From: Diphasiastrum complanatum
Lineage: Eukaryota > Streptophyta > Lycopodiopsida > Lycopodiales > Lycopodiaceae
Direction of reading: 5' to 3'
Assembly (NCBI GenBank): GCA_029204225.1
Contig: CM055110.1
Coordinates: 36,826,035 to 36,890,034, forward strand
DNA length: 64,000 bases
This document shows positions 42,657 through 56,888 of the stretch, in pieces. The translations under genes and the position numbers were made by a program. Position 1 is the stretch's first letter. Every line of letters begins with the position of its first letter. The notes beneath the pieces are model-generated. The model saw nothing but the letters and a program-made list of their open reading frames with translations, was not told the DNA's origin and did not search any database.

Positions 42657-43084
42657 TGACGTCAGTAGAAGAACGTTAGAACGTGGCTAATCCACCATTC
42701 ATGTAATCTATGATTAGTTTTAGATTGTTTAATCTATCTAATCAAGATATTGCTCTGAATATATGCAGTTGCTGACGCACCATACACATACATATAGATA
42801 GAAAATACAGAATAGAGAAGTCCGCCAATGAGCGAGACATGGTAAATAGGATCCACAGAGATCCAAGGAGTCCGCTAGTAAGCAAGACACTGTTCGTGGG
42901 AGAACATCGCTTCTCTCATGCCAATGCGCTGTGTGGGTCTGTCACACAGTGCTTAAACCAAGAGGATCAATAGATGATGTTGTAATTGTTATGCACATAT
43001 CATTCTAAATTGTCTGATCTTGATTAAATTATTGTTTGCTCATTGTTCGTGTATCTCATTCGCCTGTTTTATCTATTCCACACA
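42644..43084 (+). repeat. LTR-like region related to the copia A LTR
   Basis: Begins around TGATATGATGACGTCAG and ends around TATTCCACA. It shares with the copia A LTR the motif GTCCGCCAA.GAGCGAGACA (42831-42850) and a second variant (GTCCGCTAGTAAGCAAGACA, 42869-42888). It contains a palindromic TGACGTCA bZIP-type site and a TATA-like GAATATATGCAG. No primer site follows and no target duplication was found. Confidence 0.4.
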
Positions 43085-46000
43085 TAGGTTCAATCTTGTT
43101 GAATGCTGAATTAACTTAAACGTAGGTCGGCAATGTTTGTCTACATTCTGGAGGATTGTAGGAATGATATAGCAGGCAGTGACCAACAATCATATCCGAA
43201 GTCCATCCGAATTTATTCGCGTTTCATTTGTTTCGATTCTCATCAGTATATAGTTTCCTTTCTCTTCTTTTTCTCTTGGTCTTCTTATGTTGCATTGTTC
43301 AATTTAGATTTTGACCTAGGCCTATTTTCCTACCGTTGACTCTAAATAGCTAGCATGCTCACAGATTAACAAAGAGACCAAATGACCTTAATTGTGACAA
43401 AATCTCTACGCGTCATAACTTAAATATTCAAACTATTTAGAGGCTCTTGATATCATTCATTTTCTTTGCCCTCACCATGCCCCATCAATACATTTTTGCA
43501 TGGTGTATTATAAACTTATGAACCGATCTTGTATTTGCTAAATGTAACTTTTTACAAACATTGTGAAAAATATGGGCTCTCATGAGATAAAGCATCTTCA
43601 CAATGTCTAGATTTTCAATATTTTCTTGAATTGATCATGCATTCAACTTATTGACTCTTCTGTATTCTTAAACCTAAAGTTTGGAATCCTCTAAATAATT
43701 TTTAGAGCATAGGCTAGATGTGAATTGTACATAGTTTAGTATAAAAATTTGGGAAGTAAAGGGCAACATTCACTCTAAAGGACTTATGTTTCTCCCATAG
43801 TGGCAAACTTATGAAGATGATGGGAACAATACTCCTAAAGTTTTACTGTTTAAACTCCATCTTGATACTTGCATTGTAGTAGGCAAGCTAAACTCAATAT
43901 GTGAGTTAATATTATCCTCTTGAATCACCACAATAGAAACAATGACTCCATACATTTTATCCATGTTTATGTCAATATACATTTGTTTTATGATCATGTA
44001 TGCCTTAAAAGAGCTTGGAAAGTATGAACTAGAGCAAAGCCTTGTCAAATTGACACAATATTATTATCTTGTAGTACTATACATACATGATAGTATCATC
44101 TTCAATCACTAGATTAGAGAGAGCAATTTCATGATGCATTTCATCCTTGTTCATGTCATACTTTTATGTTAGGTTCGTGTACGCCTTTAAAAAGCATGGA
44201 AGGTATGAACCTGAGAAAATTGCCTTCTAGAATCACTACAAATGCAACAATATCATCTCAAAAAGATCAATTAAAGCTCACAACTATATCTACGGAAGCA
44301 CGAAGAATCAGGTAGAGTTATTCACAATGGCATAGAAGGCATATGGTCAAACTCGGGCTACTGTGTAATGACATTCTAGAGTCTTTTGTTCCAAACTCTA
44401 AGAACTTGGCTTGGCCATATTTGTGAAATTGTATATAACAACCATGTATAGTTGTTGATAACCTTAATATTGTGAGGTAGCTCATACATTGTTGCACTAC
44501 CATGGGCGAATTGAGCACCATTCAAAAACAAAAACAAAATCTCACAACTATTGGGTTAACATTCTGTCTACAGGTTCTAGGTGAGAGAACATAATTTATC
44601 AAAATGACTAGATAATATTGTGGAATTGATTTGCCATATCATAAGAAATAACACTAAAGAAACAAAAAGATATTGGCAAATATGTAATTATCACCTTTGT
44701 TGCAAGGTTTTTTAAAAAGGCACTTCATCTTGAAATGATGCTTAAAAATTTTAAACAAGCCTTTGGAGAGAGAGGTATTGCAAGAGATATTTGGACAAGT
44801 TGTTACATGTGGTTTACAAAGACTATTGCAACATATACATCTAGTAAATTAGGTAGTTGGAGGTCAAGATCAATGCCACAAATTTGAAGATTTTTAGAAG
44901 AAAAAAATTACTTAATGAATCATCCAGGACCGCAAATTCCCTAGATTGGACCACATAAGTAGATGTCCAACTTAATCTACTACTTTGTCATTCTTTTACG
45001 AGTTCATCAATCAGTTTTCATGCCATTAGACATGGTAAAACAATCAATAGAATTCAAAAAGTGTACTCATGAGATTTTTGGACACATTCAATATTTTGAT
45101 GTCTTTTTTGTTGATCTTGTCTAACACAATTTGTTTCAATGCAAGTATTTTAGAGAATGGTTGGAGCCTTATTATATAATTCTAGATATAGTAAGGTCAT
45201 GATTGTGTTTAGTACACAAGCATACAATAAAATTTTCTTGGTGTCTATAGTAGGTGGGAACTTATTCATCCAAATATGACATATCTTATATTATGTGATA
45301 TATTGGCACTTGAACGTAGATTTGGAGGTTGGAATACCAAATGTTTTAGACTCTATCTTCTATAATATGAATCTTTTGCTTCATATATTATGTGATATAT
45401 TGATGGTTGAACATAAATTTGGAGGTTTTGAATACCAAATGTTTTACACACTATCTTCTACAATATGAATCTTTTGCTTCAAAGACATATCCATTTTTTA
45501 TATAGATTTTTGGATTTTACTTTTGTGAAGCATCATTATCAAGATGCCAAACTCTTGTAGGTCTAAGGCTTTAGTACATTTGTGTGAACTCTCTCACTAA
45601 ATTCACATTCATCTCCTTTCACTTTTGTTGACAATAACATAATAACACATAGTAGGAACAAAAAGCATGGAATGAAAATTAAGTAAACCAGATGTTGCTT
45701 GCACAAACCATGATTGCATTAAAAAGAACATAGATAAGAAAAGAAAAACTTCTCATGCATACTTCTTTAAATATTTGCAAATAGCAGCTAGTTTCCAAAT
45801 ATCAAACTTTTATTCAAAAGTCTTCACTAATGCTTTGAAATCATAAATCAAAACTAATTCAACCTCTTATTGGTCAATATCCTATCTCAAATACATGAGT
45901 GCAATGACATATAGAAGGTCACTTCTAGAATGAGTAAATGAATGTTTTTTTTCTCTCTTCAAGTACATACATAGGTTTTGTAGCTTTTGAGCATTCCTCT

Positions 46001-46494
46001 TGGTTGTTCTTGTTTTTCTTTCTAGAAACATGCTTACATTCTCTCAAGTTTTAATTGACGTCCAATATTATACTCCAATATGATTTATATCATATTTATT
46101 ATTGGCTCAAAGGTTGAGCTTGGTTTTTTTGGTCTTGTATCTTTTATTTTTTGTCGTTAATTTTCTCTTAATTTTCATCATGTATGAGCTTATTGACCAA
46201 TTTTGTACAATTCAAATAAAATTGAATGATGAATTTTGCGTATTGTCATTTACGAATAAAAATGATAGGTGTAAAAACATGTACACAAGTGTCTGTAAAC
46301 ATGGAAAGGCTAGTTATAGAGCCAAAACACTAGCTAGAACTATCTAATTCCTCCTCATCATCTCTGTCATGTGGACCTTGTTGTTCTTGCATGCGCAAGA
46401 CACATGAATTAGTCTTCCGAACAATCATATGGGAGTGAGAGAGAATAGCAAGTTTAAAGAACATAACATGGATTTCATGTCATACCTGAGGAGC
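43085..46494. other. AT-rich region without recognised genes
   Basis: Contains diverged direct repeats around 43.9-44.3 kb and a clear tandem repeat at 45287-45480. The small frames here showed no family features. Confidence 0.4.
45287..45480. repeat. Tandem repeat, two units of 97 bp
   Basis: TATATTATGTGATATATTG...ATATGAATCTTTTGCTTC occurs at 45287 and again at 45384, with roughly a tenth of positions changed. Confidence 0.8.
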
Positions 46495-47063
46495 AGCATC
46501 CCAGTTTATACGCACGCCCTTTGCCTAGAATATTTGAGGTAATTGGGCATTGGTTGTCCTGGATCGTGCAACTTCCAACAGTGTGTGATTCTTCCACTCA
46601 GCTACTCCGTTTTGTTGAGGAGTGTAGCTTGTAGTAAACTGATGGTGCATGCCACATGATGATAGATAGTCCTTCATTTCATTTGATAGGTACTCTCCCC
46701 CTGAATCAGATCGTAGGGCCTTGATTTTCTGACCAGTATGATTCTCAGCATATTGTTTGAAATCTTTGAAGCAATTGAATGCTTCTAATTTGTTTCAAAT
46801 GAACATAACTCTGGTAAATCGGGAGTAGTCATCAGTGAATGTAATAAAATATAGAGTCTTACCCAAGGAAGGTACGCTCATAGGACCACATAAGTCACTA
46901 TGTATCAGTGACAGAATGGACTTAGCTCTTCTGGCCTGTCCTCTTGGAAATATGGTTCTAGGTTGTTTGCCTAATAAGCAACTTTCACAGACAGATTGAT
47001 CTGCTGTAGTAATAGCATTTATATTCACGTCCTTGACCATTTTGTTATGATGCATATACAAGA
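46495..47063 (-). pseudogene. Copia integrase fragment (c1), inverted
   Basis: The minus strand begins with MHHNKMVKDVNI, then CESCLLGKQ (zinc-binding Cys pair), SLIHSDLCGPM (first catalytic Asp), FTDDYSRF, ALRSDSGGEYLS (second Asp) and QQNGVAEWKN (catalytic Glu). It carries TAG/TAA stops near 46795 and 46537 and ends abruptly near 46495. It begins exactly where a plus-strand RNase H fragment starts, so it is joined head-to-head to another copia piece. Confidence 0.8.
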
Positions 47064-47714
47064 TTGAGGAGCTTGATTTACCTTACCACAACTAGACCAG
47101 ATATATGTTATGTTGTTGGCATTGTAAGTCAATTTATGGCAGCACCTACAGAAACACATTGGAAAGCAGCTAAACGCATTTTGCGTTATGTGAAAGGCAC
47201 TTCAGAGTATGGCTTGATTTACAGGAAGCATGATGGTTTGCCTGAGTTGTGTGGCTATGTGGATGCGGACTGGGGTGGTGACTATGATGATCATAGATCC
47301 ACCACAGGATATATATTCCAGTTTTGTGGTAATTGCTTTTCCTGGTCTAGTAAGAAGCAAAGTACAAATTCTCTTTCCACCACAGAAGTAGAGTATAAGG
47401 CAATGTGTAGTGCTGCACAAGAAGCTATATGGTTGAGACAAATCTTGGAAGAAATTGGCATAATGCAGAAAAATACCACGACTTTACATAGTGATAGTCA
47501 GAGTGGCATTCAGCTAGCAAAGAATCCAGTGTTCCATGCGAGAACTAAACACATTGAGATTCAATATCACTTTATACGTGAGAGGCTACTGAGTCGTGAA
47601 ATTCATGTTCATTGTAGCGCAGAAGAACAACTAGCTGATATTTTCACTAAGCCACTTACTAGAGAAAAGTTCGATAAATTTAGATCAAAACTTTTTGTAT
47701 TTAAAGTTTGTTGA
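47064..47714 (+). pseudogene. Copia RNase H / 3' pol fragment (d)
   Basis: Open for 216 codons, beginning in the motif SLIYLTTTRPDI at the end of reverse transcriptase. RNase H motifs intact: GYVDADWGG, STTEVEYKA, HSDSQSG, and the tail FHARTKHIEIQYHF with ADIFTKPL. All upstream domains are absent, so it is a fragment even though the frame is open. Followed by a polypurine tract and an LTR-like sequence. Confidence 0.85.
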
Positions 47715-47758
47715 CTTTAAAGCTATGTATATGACTGTATAAAAAGTGACTCTACTTT

Positions 47759-48149
47759 AAGGGAGAGAGTTAGAATTAAAGTTAGAATCACTGTGTTACT
47801 GTGGGTCCTATCAGTGGATAAGGATCAATTGGCCTCGCCACGAGGCAAGTCGACGGGACACGCATCCCACCAACGGCAACCTGGGTCATGCATGGGTTGC
47901 CTGAGTGAACAGCTATATGTACAGTGTAATTTCATTTTGAGAAATACAGTTGCTATGTGAGCTTGCTGAGGAGAGTGATTTTCTATCTGTGTTACTGTGT
48001 AGCATGATCTGTGTTCCTGTGCAAAGCGAATTCTAAGTATTTTCTCTCTTGTAAATCTCTATGTTAGCTGAATCAAGCTATGTAAGTGTTAATTTTTGAA
48101 TCTATCTTTCAATCAGAATTATGTGTAGCCAGCGTTATCACGCTCAACA
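47759..48149 (+). repeat. Polypurine tract and 3' LTR after the RNase H fragment
   Basis: AAGGGAGAGAG (47759-47769) is followed by an LTR-like stretch starting TTAGAATTAAAGTTAGAATC, a variant of the TGTTAGAAT start seen in many plant copia LTRs, and ending CGCTCAACA (48149). No second copy of this LTR was found in the window. Confidence 0.6.
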
Positions 48150-48299
48150 AGCTAAAGTTATTACTTCAAGCCATTGTACTCACTGTTGATATTTATCAAA
48201 GTGTAATTTTTATCTCACTAATGCATCATTTTTTTGCGTAAATTGTATGAATTCTTCTACATGAATATTTCTACTGCTAACTGTTGCGAATCCATTTCT

Positions 48300-50885
48300 A
48301 CATGCCGAGTTCAAACCAAAAGGTGATGCAGCCATCATCACCAAGTGGAGACCGAGAGATGGCAAAGCATTTGCCATGATCACCCTCAATATCAAGGATA
48401 CTCAGATCAGTCACATACGTGCTATTCAGACCGCTAAGGATGCATGGGACATCCTAGCAACTCTCTACGACATTAGAGACGTTACATCCAAGCTCCATCT
48501 GAGGAAGAAATTCTTCAACCTCAGAATGTCTGAAGCAGATAGTGTTTCGAATCACCTCAACACTTTCAAAAATCTTATGGAGCAGATGATTGCAACTGGC
48601 TCAGTCATAGAAGATTTTGATGCACTCATGACTCTATTATCGAGTCTACCTAAAGCCTACAAAAATTGGGTAATGGCAATTCTACCCAGGAGCACCTCAC
48701 TCTATCAAGAGTAATTTCGCTACTCCTACAAGAGGAGATCAGAAGATTAGTATCCTCTTCAGGCTCAGGATCGGATCCTCACGCTCTATATTCAAAAAAT
48801 CAGAAGTTTAGATCCAAGAGATCTACAAAGTTAGGCTATACTGACAAGAAGAGCAACATGCAATCTGGACCAAATTCCGATCCAGGATCAAATTCAAGCT
48901 CTTCATCATTTCAATCTGTGCAGAAACTATTCTGCAGACACTGTAAGAGGACTAGCCACGAAATCAAGGACTGTCAAATTTTGAAGTACCACAACGAAAA
49001 GAAGAAGTAGTTCCAACAACAAGCACATAGTGCTACAACCAGTCACTCAAGTCAACAACAAGAAAAAGAGAAAGATGAAGCAGTTTCATGACCAAAGTCG
49101 AAGAACAACATGATATCGATTCCTGGTATCTAGACTCCGAAGCAACTTAACACATGACTCACCATGATGACTGGTTCAAAGACTACAAGTCATTCACCCA
49201 CTCTCGAGTTGTGAAACTTGGAGACAACTCATCTCATTCAATTGAAGGTGAAGGAACAGTCAAAGTTGAATTCAAAAGAGGTGAGGTCAAGTTGTTGTCC
49301 AACGTTCTCCACGTCCCAAATCTGACCAAGAATCTGCTCTCAGTTACCGATTCGGGTCAGAGGGTCAAATTTGATACAGAAGGCTGCACAATCCTTGACA
49401 AATCCCAAAAGGTTCTAGCCTACGGAAGAAGAAGTGTCTATCTTTACAAACTCAACCACTGCTACTCTTCTAACAATCAAGCTCTTCATGTAGCCACTTC
49501 TGAATCAACTGATATGCTATGGCATTTCAAACTTGGCCATCTTAACTACAACAGTTTTCAGCAAATGTCAACTCAGAGTCTAGTACAAGACCTGCCTTTA
49601 GTCAGCAAGCCAACTTCTCCATGCGAAAGCTGTATTATCAGCAAGCATGCTAGAAGTCCCTTCAGTTCAGATTCAGTTCATACAACCAAGGGCTTGCTTG
49701 ACCTTGTACACAGTGACATTTGTGGCCCGATGCAGACTACTTCCACAGGGAGATCTCTCTATTTCCTAACCTTCATCGACAACTTCTTGCGAAGGACTGC
49801 AACCTACTATATGAAGAACAAATCTGAAGCATTCAAGTTTTTCAAGCAGTTCAAGGCATCTACAGAAAATTAGACCCAGAGGAAGATCAAGGATCTACGC
49901 ATAGATGGAGGGGGAGAGTACATCTCCATAGAATTCAAGAAGTTCTGCAAGGCCAACGAGATACTTCAACAATACACAACCAGCTACTCACCTCAGTCCA
50001 ATGGTGTAGCTGAGCGGAAGAACCGGATACTCATCGAAAGTGCCAAGAGCATGATGGCCCATGCCTCTCTTCCAAAGAAGTTCTGGGCGAAAGCTGTTAC
50101 TACAGCTTTCTACTTGCAGAATCAATCCATCACCAAAGCCCTGAATGGCAAGACACCTTATGAGGTGTGAACAGGATCAAACCCATCACTCAAACATATT
50201 TGAGTGTTTGGATGCATCGCTTTTGCTTAGATCCCTGAGGATCTAAGAAGAAAGCTAGATGACAAGAGCAGAAAAACGATCTTCATCGGCTATTCCCCAA
50301 ACCACAAGACATACAAACTCTACAATTTGGATACCGAGAAGGCATTCACCAGTAGAGATGTCATTTTTGTGGAAGACCAGTTCATCGACCACAAAGGGAA
50401 AGCTGCTGATAAATCCGACTTCGAGATCGAGCAACTAGTCAATTTCGATCTAGAGATTCAACTACGAATTTCGACGCCGACTCAAACGATAAGTCAGAAT
50501 CTCAACGTGTCAAAGGACCGAAGTTCAATCCAAAAGGTCGAATAGGTCTAGACAGCCTCCATCCATATTTATGGATAATCCGGCCTGCTACTTTGTGCAG
50601 GAACTGACCACAGTTTCAAAGGCGATGTCTACTCCTGATATTGACCAGTGGGAATCAGAAATGGACATCGAATTCGATTCTCTATTGGAGAATCAAACAT
50701 GGACACTCACTGAGCTGCCAAATGACCGAAACCCAATTCCATGCAAATGGATATTCAAGGCGAAGTACGACACTGAAGGAAGGCTAAATCGGTACAAGGC
50801 CAAGCTAGTCGCCAAAGGCTTTTCCCAGATACCAAATCTAGATTATTCAAAAACCTTCAACCCAATCGTCAAACATGCTTGCGTC
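48300..50885 (+). pseudogene. Truncated copia Gag-Pol pseudogene (C2)
   Basis: Plus strand. Gag (48300-49010) includes ITLNIKDTQISHIRAI and the zinc knuckle CRHCKRTSHEIKDC, with a frameshift near 48700. The protease reads LDSEAT then a TAA before HMTHHDDW, where DSGAT.HM is expected. Integrase (49500-50170) has WHFKLGHL, CESCIISKH, LVHSDICGPM, a mutated second block (RIDGGGEY) and NGVAERKN. Several stops at 49870-50230. The start of reverse transcriptase (50570-50880) has NPIPCKWIFKAKYD and ends at FNPIVKHA. It lacks its 5' Gag start, most of reverse transcriptase, RNase H and both LTRs. Confidence 0.85.
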
Positions 50886-53008
<2,123 letters not shown>

Positions 53009-53478
53009 ACTCCCAATTCTAGGAAGGTGTGTAGCCCTTGTTTTTTTCCATTAAAGGCATGGTTCAATTGTTTCTTGTTGGACGATTAGTTTCACAAGAA
53101 AGCCCAAACATTGTAAGGAGGAAGCATGTGGTGACATTCTGGAATAGGATATAACCGTATAGTTCGGAAGTTTAGGTTAGCAGTCTACTATGACCTTTTT
53201 TTTTCTTCGCATGTGTGTTTAGGTTTTAGGGTTTAGGGTGTGTGTGTGCGTGTGTGATGTCGTTCGTTTATGTTTCATGTTTACCAGTTCATGCTACCCT
53301 GATTTGTAGGATCTTAATTTATTCATGTGTGTGTGTGCACATGCACGGTTCTTGTAGCATAGTCCAAGATTTTATAGGTATTGAGTCAAAGCTACAAGGG
53401 AAATACCAACATATAAATCATTTTTCCATCTCCAATTAACCACAAACCATAAGCCTAACAATATTAATCGGATGACAT

Positions 53479-53715
53479 GAATCCATTGAGGATACAAAGG
53501 GGGCTACTGGCTCCTTGATCGAGTTGTCTGTGCCGATTGGATGTCTGCCTGAAAATGATGACACCAAAGAGGCATATGGTGTGCAGGCCATTGACATCCT
53601 TGAACCTCATGGTTCACCACATCGAAATGAGAAAAGTGTGTCTACTACTTCAAACTCAATAACTCTAAAAGGTTACATGAGGTTCATTTGGATTCAAACA
53701 AGTGTCCACATGTAA
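53479..53715. repeat. Direct repeat copy 1 (about 235 bp)
   Basis: Begins TCCATTGAGGATACAAAGGG and includes CTTGAACCTCATGGTTCACC and ACTTCAAACTCAATAACTCT. Paired with 54322-54556; each copy lies downstream of a long GA tract. Confidence 0.85.
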
Positions 53716-54056
53716 CCACTTTGAAGTGTTGAGTTCGAAGTAGCAACATCCTTTTCTCTCTTCGATGCTACGAACGGTGTGGTTCAGGGACTGCCATGGG
53801 CCTACACACCATAGTCCACTTTCGTGTCTTCATAGAAGAGACACCGCTCATTACGTACAAGTCAGTTGTGGGGCCAATGAGTCTCTTATTGATGTCTATT
53901 TCTCAATGTGGTTCGATTTGGATCATCATTGTTTCTTGAACTTGAAATGGTCATGAACGAACAATATATGTGTTGGTATTGACGTTGTAGCTATGAGTCA
54001 GTATACATAAAAGTTTTGGCATCTGTTTCACAAAACTCTATTTTTTTTAGTCCACG

Positions 54057-54205
<149 letters not shown>

Positions 54206-54321
54206 ACATGTTGATGTTTTACTATTTTTACTAATTTTTTTACTATTTTTGAGACTCCCCTTGGTTGTCCATCTATAATAAACCACATCCCTAAAACCTA
54301 ACAATATTGGTGAACACACAA

Positions 54322-54556
54322 ATCCATTGAGGACAGAAAGGGGGCTAACTGGCTCCGCGATCGAGTTGTCTGTGCTGATTGAGTGTCTCACCTAAAAATG
54401 GAGACACCAAATAGGCATATGGTGTGCAGGCCGTGGATGTTCTTGAACCTCATGGTTCACCAAATCAAAATGAGAAAAGTGTGTCTGCTACTTCAAACTC
54501 AATAACTCTAAAATATTGCATGAGGTTCATCCGGATTCAAACAAGTGTCACCTGTA
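54322..54556. repeat. Direct repeat copy 2 (about 235 bp)
   Basis: Matches 53479-53715 with scattered substitutions and small indels. Offset 843 bp. Confidence 0.85.
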
Positions 54557-54654
54557 GAAAACATGAACTGTCGCTACAATCTAGTTTTACTCGTATATTT
54601 TGCAGAGCCAAAAAATGTGAAAAAACTCGACACTGTGTTTTTACACTAAGTTTC

Positions 54655-55061
54655 TGACAGGCGACACCTGCCTGACAGTATGCCAAAGGTCTCTTCCAAA
54701 CGCCGAAGGTATGCTGAAGGTCTCTTCTAAATGCCAAAGGTATGCCAAAGGTGTCTTCCAAACGCCGAAGGTATCTCAAATGCCGAAGGTGTTTTACAAA
54801 TCCTGAAGGCTACCCTCAGGCTAAGGCAACGACCAAAAGGCCAAAGAGTGTCGCATTTCCAGTCTGCAGAATTATACGGATTATTCCTATCAGATTAAAG
54901 TCTTCACACTCCATCAACTTACTGATCCACTAATCAGATTAGCGGTTGTAATCAATCTTGTAATTGTACAAGATCTTTTGTATATATACATGTAATTGAG
55001 CAATTGAAGCATAGAGGAGATGAAAAGAAGAGGCAGATTCATAAGCTTAGATAGCGGAGAA
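54655..55061 (+). repeat. Left part of an older LTR, split by copia D
   Basis: Starts near TGACAGGCGACACC, carries U3-like tandem repeats (54681-54810), a TATA-like TTGTATATATACATG (54976-54990) and an R/U5-like GA-rich stretch, and ends at the copia D target site GAGAA (55057-55061). With copia D removed it runs on into 61498, which leads to a Met-tRNA primer site and gag at 62017-62121. This makes it the probable 5' LTR of that gag-bearing element. Confidence 0.5.
54681..54810. repeat. Short tandem repeats around GCCGAAGGT
   Basis: About eight degenerate copies of (T/C)GCC(G/A)AAGGT(A/G)T, several separated by CTTCCAAAC or CTCTTC. They lie where the enhancer-bearing U3 of a plant LTR would be expected. 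Confidence 0.7.
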
Positions 55062-55716
55062 TGTGAAAATTGTCAACATTTCCTAGCTAGTTTGAGGCCT
55101 AAATTGGCTAAAATTGTAAATAGTTTTGGTTCTGGAGTTTCACACGTGTGAACCAGGCCACAATGTTTTTATTTACTGTATTTTTTCAGTATGATGAAGT
55201 GTCAAACTTCATACCCTTCAAAATGAGACCATTTTGATGTATTTTGGTCATATAAGCCATTTTTAGCTATTTTTCCTATATAGGGAATATCTAGGGTCAA
55301 GTACCTTCTAGAGAGAGGAGAGAGAGTCATCTTCCTCATCCATAAATAGTAGGGAAGTCGTGGAGAACAGGTTGGAGAAACCTTTTGTATGCTTCATTGA
55401 GATCAATAGATCATTGTCATTGTTTCTTCCTCCATTGAGAGCATTGTTGTGTGTATTGTCTTCAAGCTATTGTGTATGATCTTAGGTGCTTTCCAAAAGT
55501 GGTAGGCTGATGTATTATGGACTGTATAATGCTATTTTGGGCCGCACTTGATGTTTATGGAAGTTTCCATTTGTGATAAATGCTTTTTGATCAAGTTCTT
55601 TGCATTCTAGGTAGCATAGAATGTGTTGCCAATTCCTAGCTTATGTAGTTTGGAGTGCAAGCATTCAAGCCAATGATCTTGGAGTTTAGATCCACTTAGG
55701 ATCTGTATTTTTTACA
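55062..55716 (+). repeat. 5' LTR of copia D
   Basis: 655 bp, TGTGAAAATTGTCAAC...TATTTTTTACA. A TATA-like CCTATATAGGG lies near 55278. Contains the palindrome TTTCACACGTGTGAA (about 55139-55153) with a G-box-like CACGTG core. Confidence 0.97.
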
Positions 55717-55729
55717 TGGTATCAGAGCT
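55717..55729 (+). other. Primer binding site of copia D
   Basis: TGGTATCAGAGCT immediately after the 5' LTR; complementary to initiator Met-tRNA. Confidence 0.92.
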
Positions 55730-56888
55730 GGTTGGCTTCTATTTACAGTAAGTATTCCATTTTTGGTGATATTTGGATGTTTGATCAAGTTCTAGCATGA
55801 TTTTGCATTGCTTTGTTGATCAAATCTTACTAACCTTTGTTTTGTGAGTTGAACTTGTGGATCAAAAGCATATTTCAGGTCTATTGAAGATCAGAGGCTG
55901 AAAAGAAACTATTTTGGATCAGATCATAACACCTAATCATTTGTGATTGTGAGGCTTGTGCATATTCAATACTAACAATGTTCTTTTCAATCCTATTGTT
56001 GACAATCTCCATTCTTGGATGAACACTCTCCTTAAGTGGATGAAACTTCTCCTTAAGTGGATGACAAATGCTCTTTTGAGTGAGTTGTAATTCTCCTAAA
56101 GGCTGAGCAAAGCTCCCATTTGGATGAAAGATCCCCTTTTTTGGGTGAACATATTGTAAGCTCCATTGTGAAGAGCATATTGTAAAGATTGTCATCAATT
56201 TTGGCATAAATTTTGGTGTACTTTGTTGAGCATGTAAGTAACTCTCCTTATGTAATTTGATTGGAGCATTTGCTGGAAGGTGTTAAACATTATGCAAGTG
56301 TGTTTTCAGGTTCTTAACAGGTTGAGGAACATTCTCATGTGAAGTGATCTTAGATCTACATCTAAACACCAAGATTTGACAAGATAGTGAAGCTAGTCTT
56401 GTGATTCACTAAGTGTGCTCATTCATTCACCTCTAAATCTTGTATTTATCACTTGCTGGAGTTTATAAACTTTTAGAAGTGTGGTTTACATGTGGTTTTA
56501 CAGGTTGAATCAATATCTTAGTGTGTTGATCATATGTTGATCAAGTTTGTTCATTACTAGGTAATCTTGGCATCCTAGTTTTGGGTATTTTCTAAGAATG
56601 CAAGTAACTCTTCACACCATAACTTGATTTGGTCACTTGCTGGAAAGTTTTAGAGCTTAAGCAAGAGTGTGTTCAGGTTGGTTTGATTTTGTAATCCATT
56701 CTTAGTGTGTGCAAAGTGTTGCATGTGTTTCAATCTTCCTTTCTATGCTTGGAAACCATCTAGGTTCAAGATAGAAGTGTTTTAGGGTCCTAAATCTTCA
56801 TAGATCTCTTTATCTATCATTTGTTGAGAGAAAAGTGAGTGCTAAGTGCTTTAGGACAGAACCTAAAAGTTGAAGAAACATTAGAATC
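55730..56888 (+). other. 5' untranslated leader of copia D
   Basis: About 1.16 kb between the primer site and the Gag-Pol start. It contains loosely repeated phrases such as CTCCTTAAGTGGATGA (56030-56065) and three spaced GCTGGA(A/G)(G/T)(G/T)T motifs (56272, 56454, 56639), each after a TTTG or ACTT stretch. No reading frame of note. Confidence 0.7.

Noticed and set aside
46495-47714. Treating the integrase and RNase H pieces as one element
   Set aside because: They are on opposite strands and meet head-to-head at about 47064, so they cannot form one collinear element as they stand.
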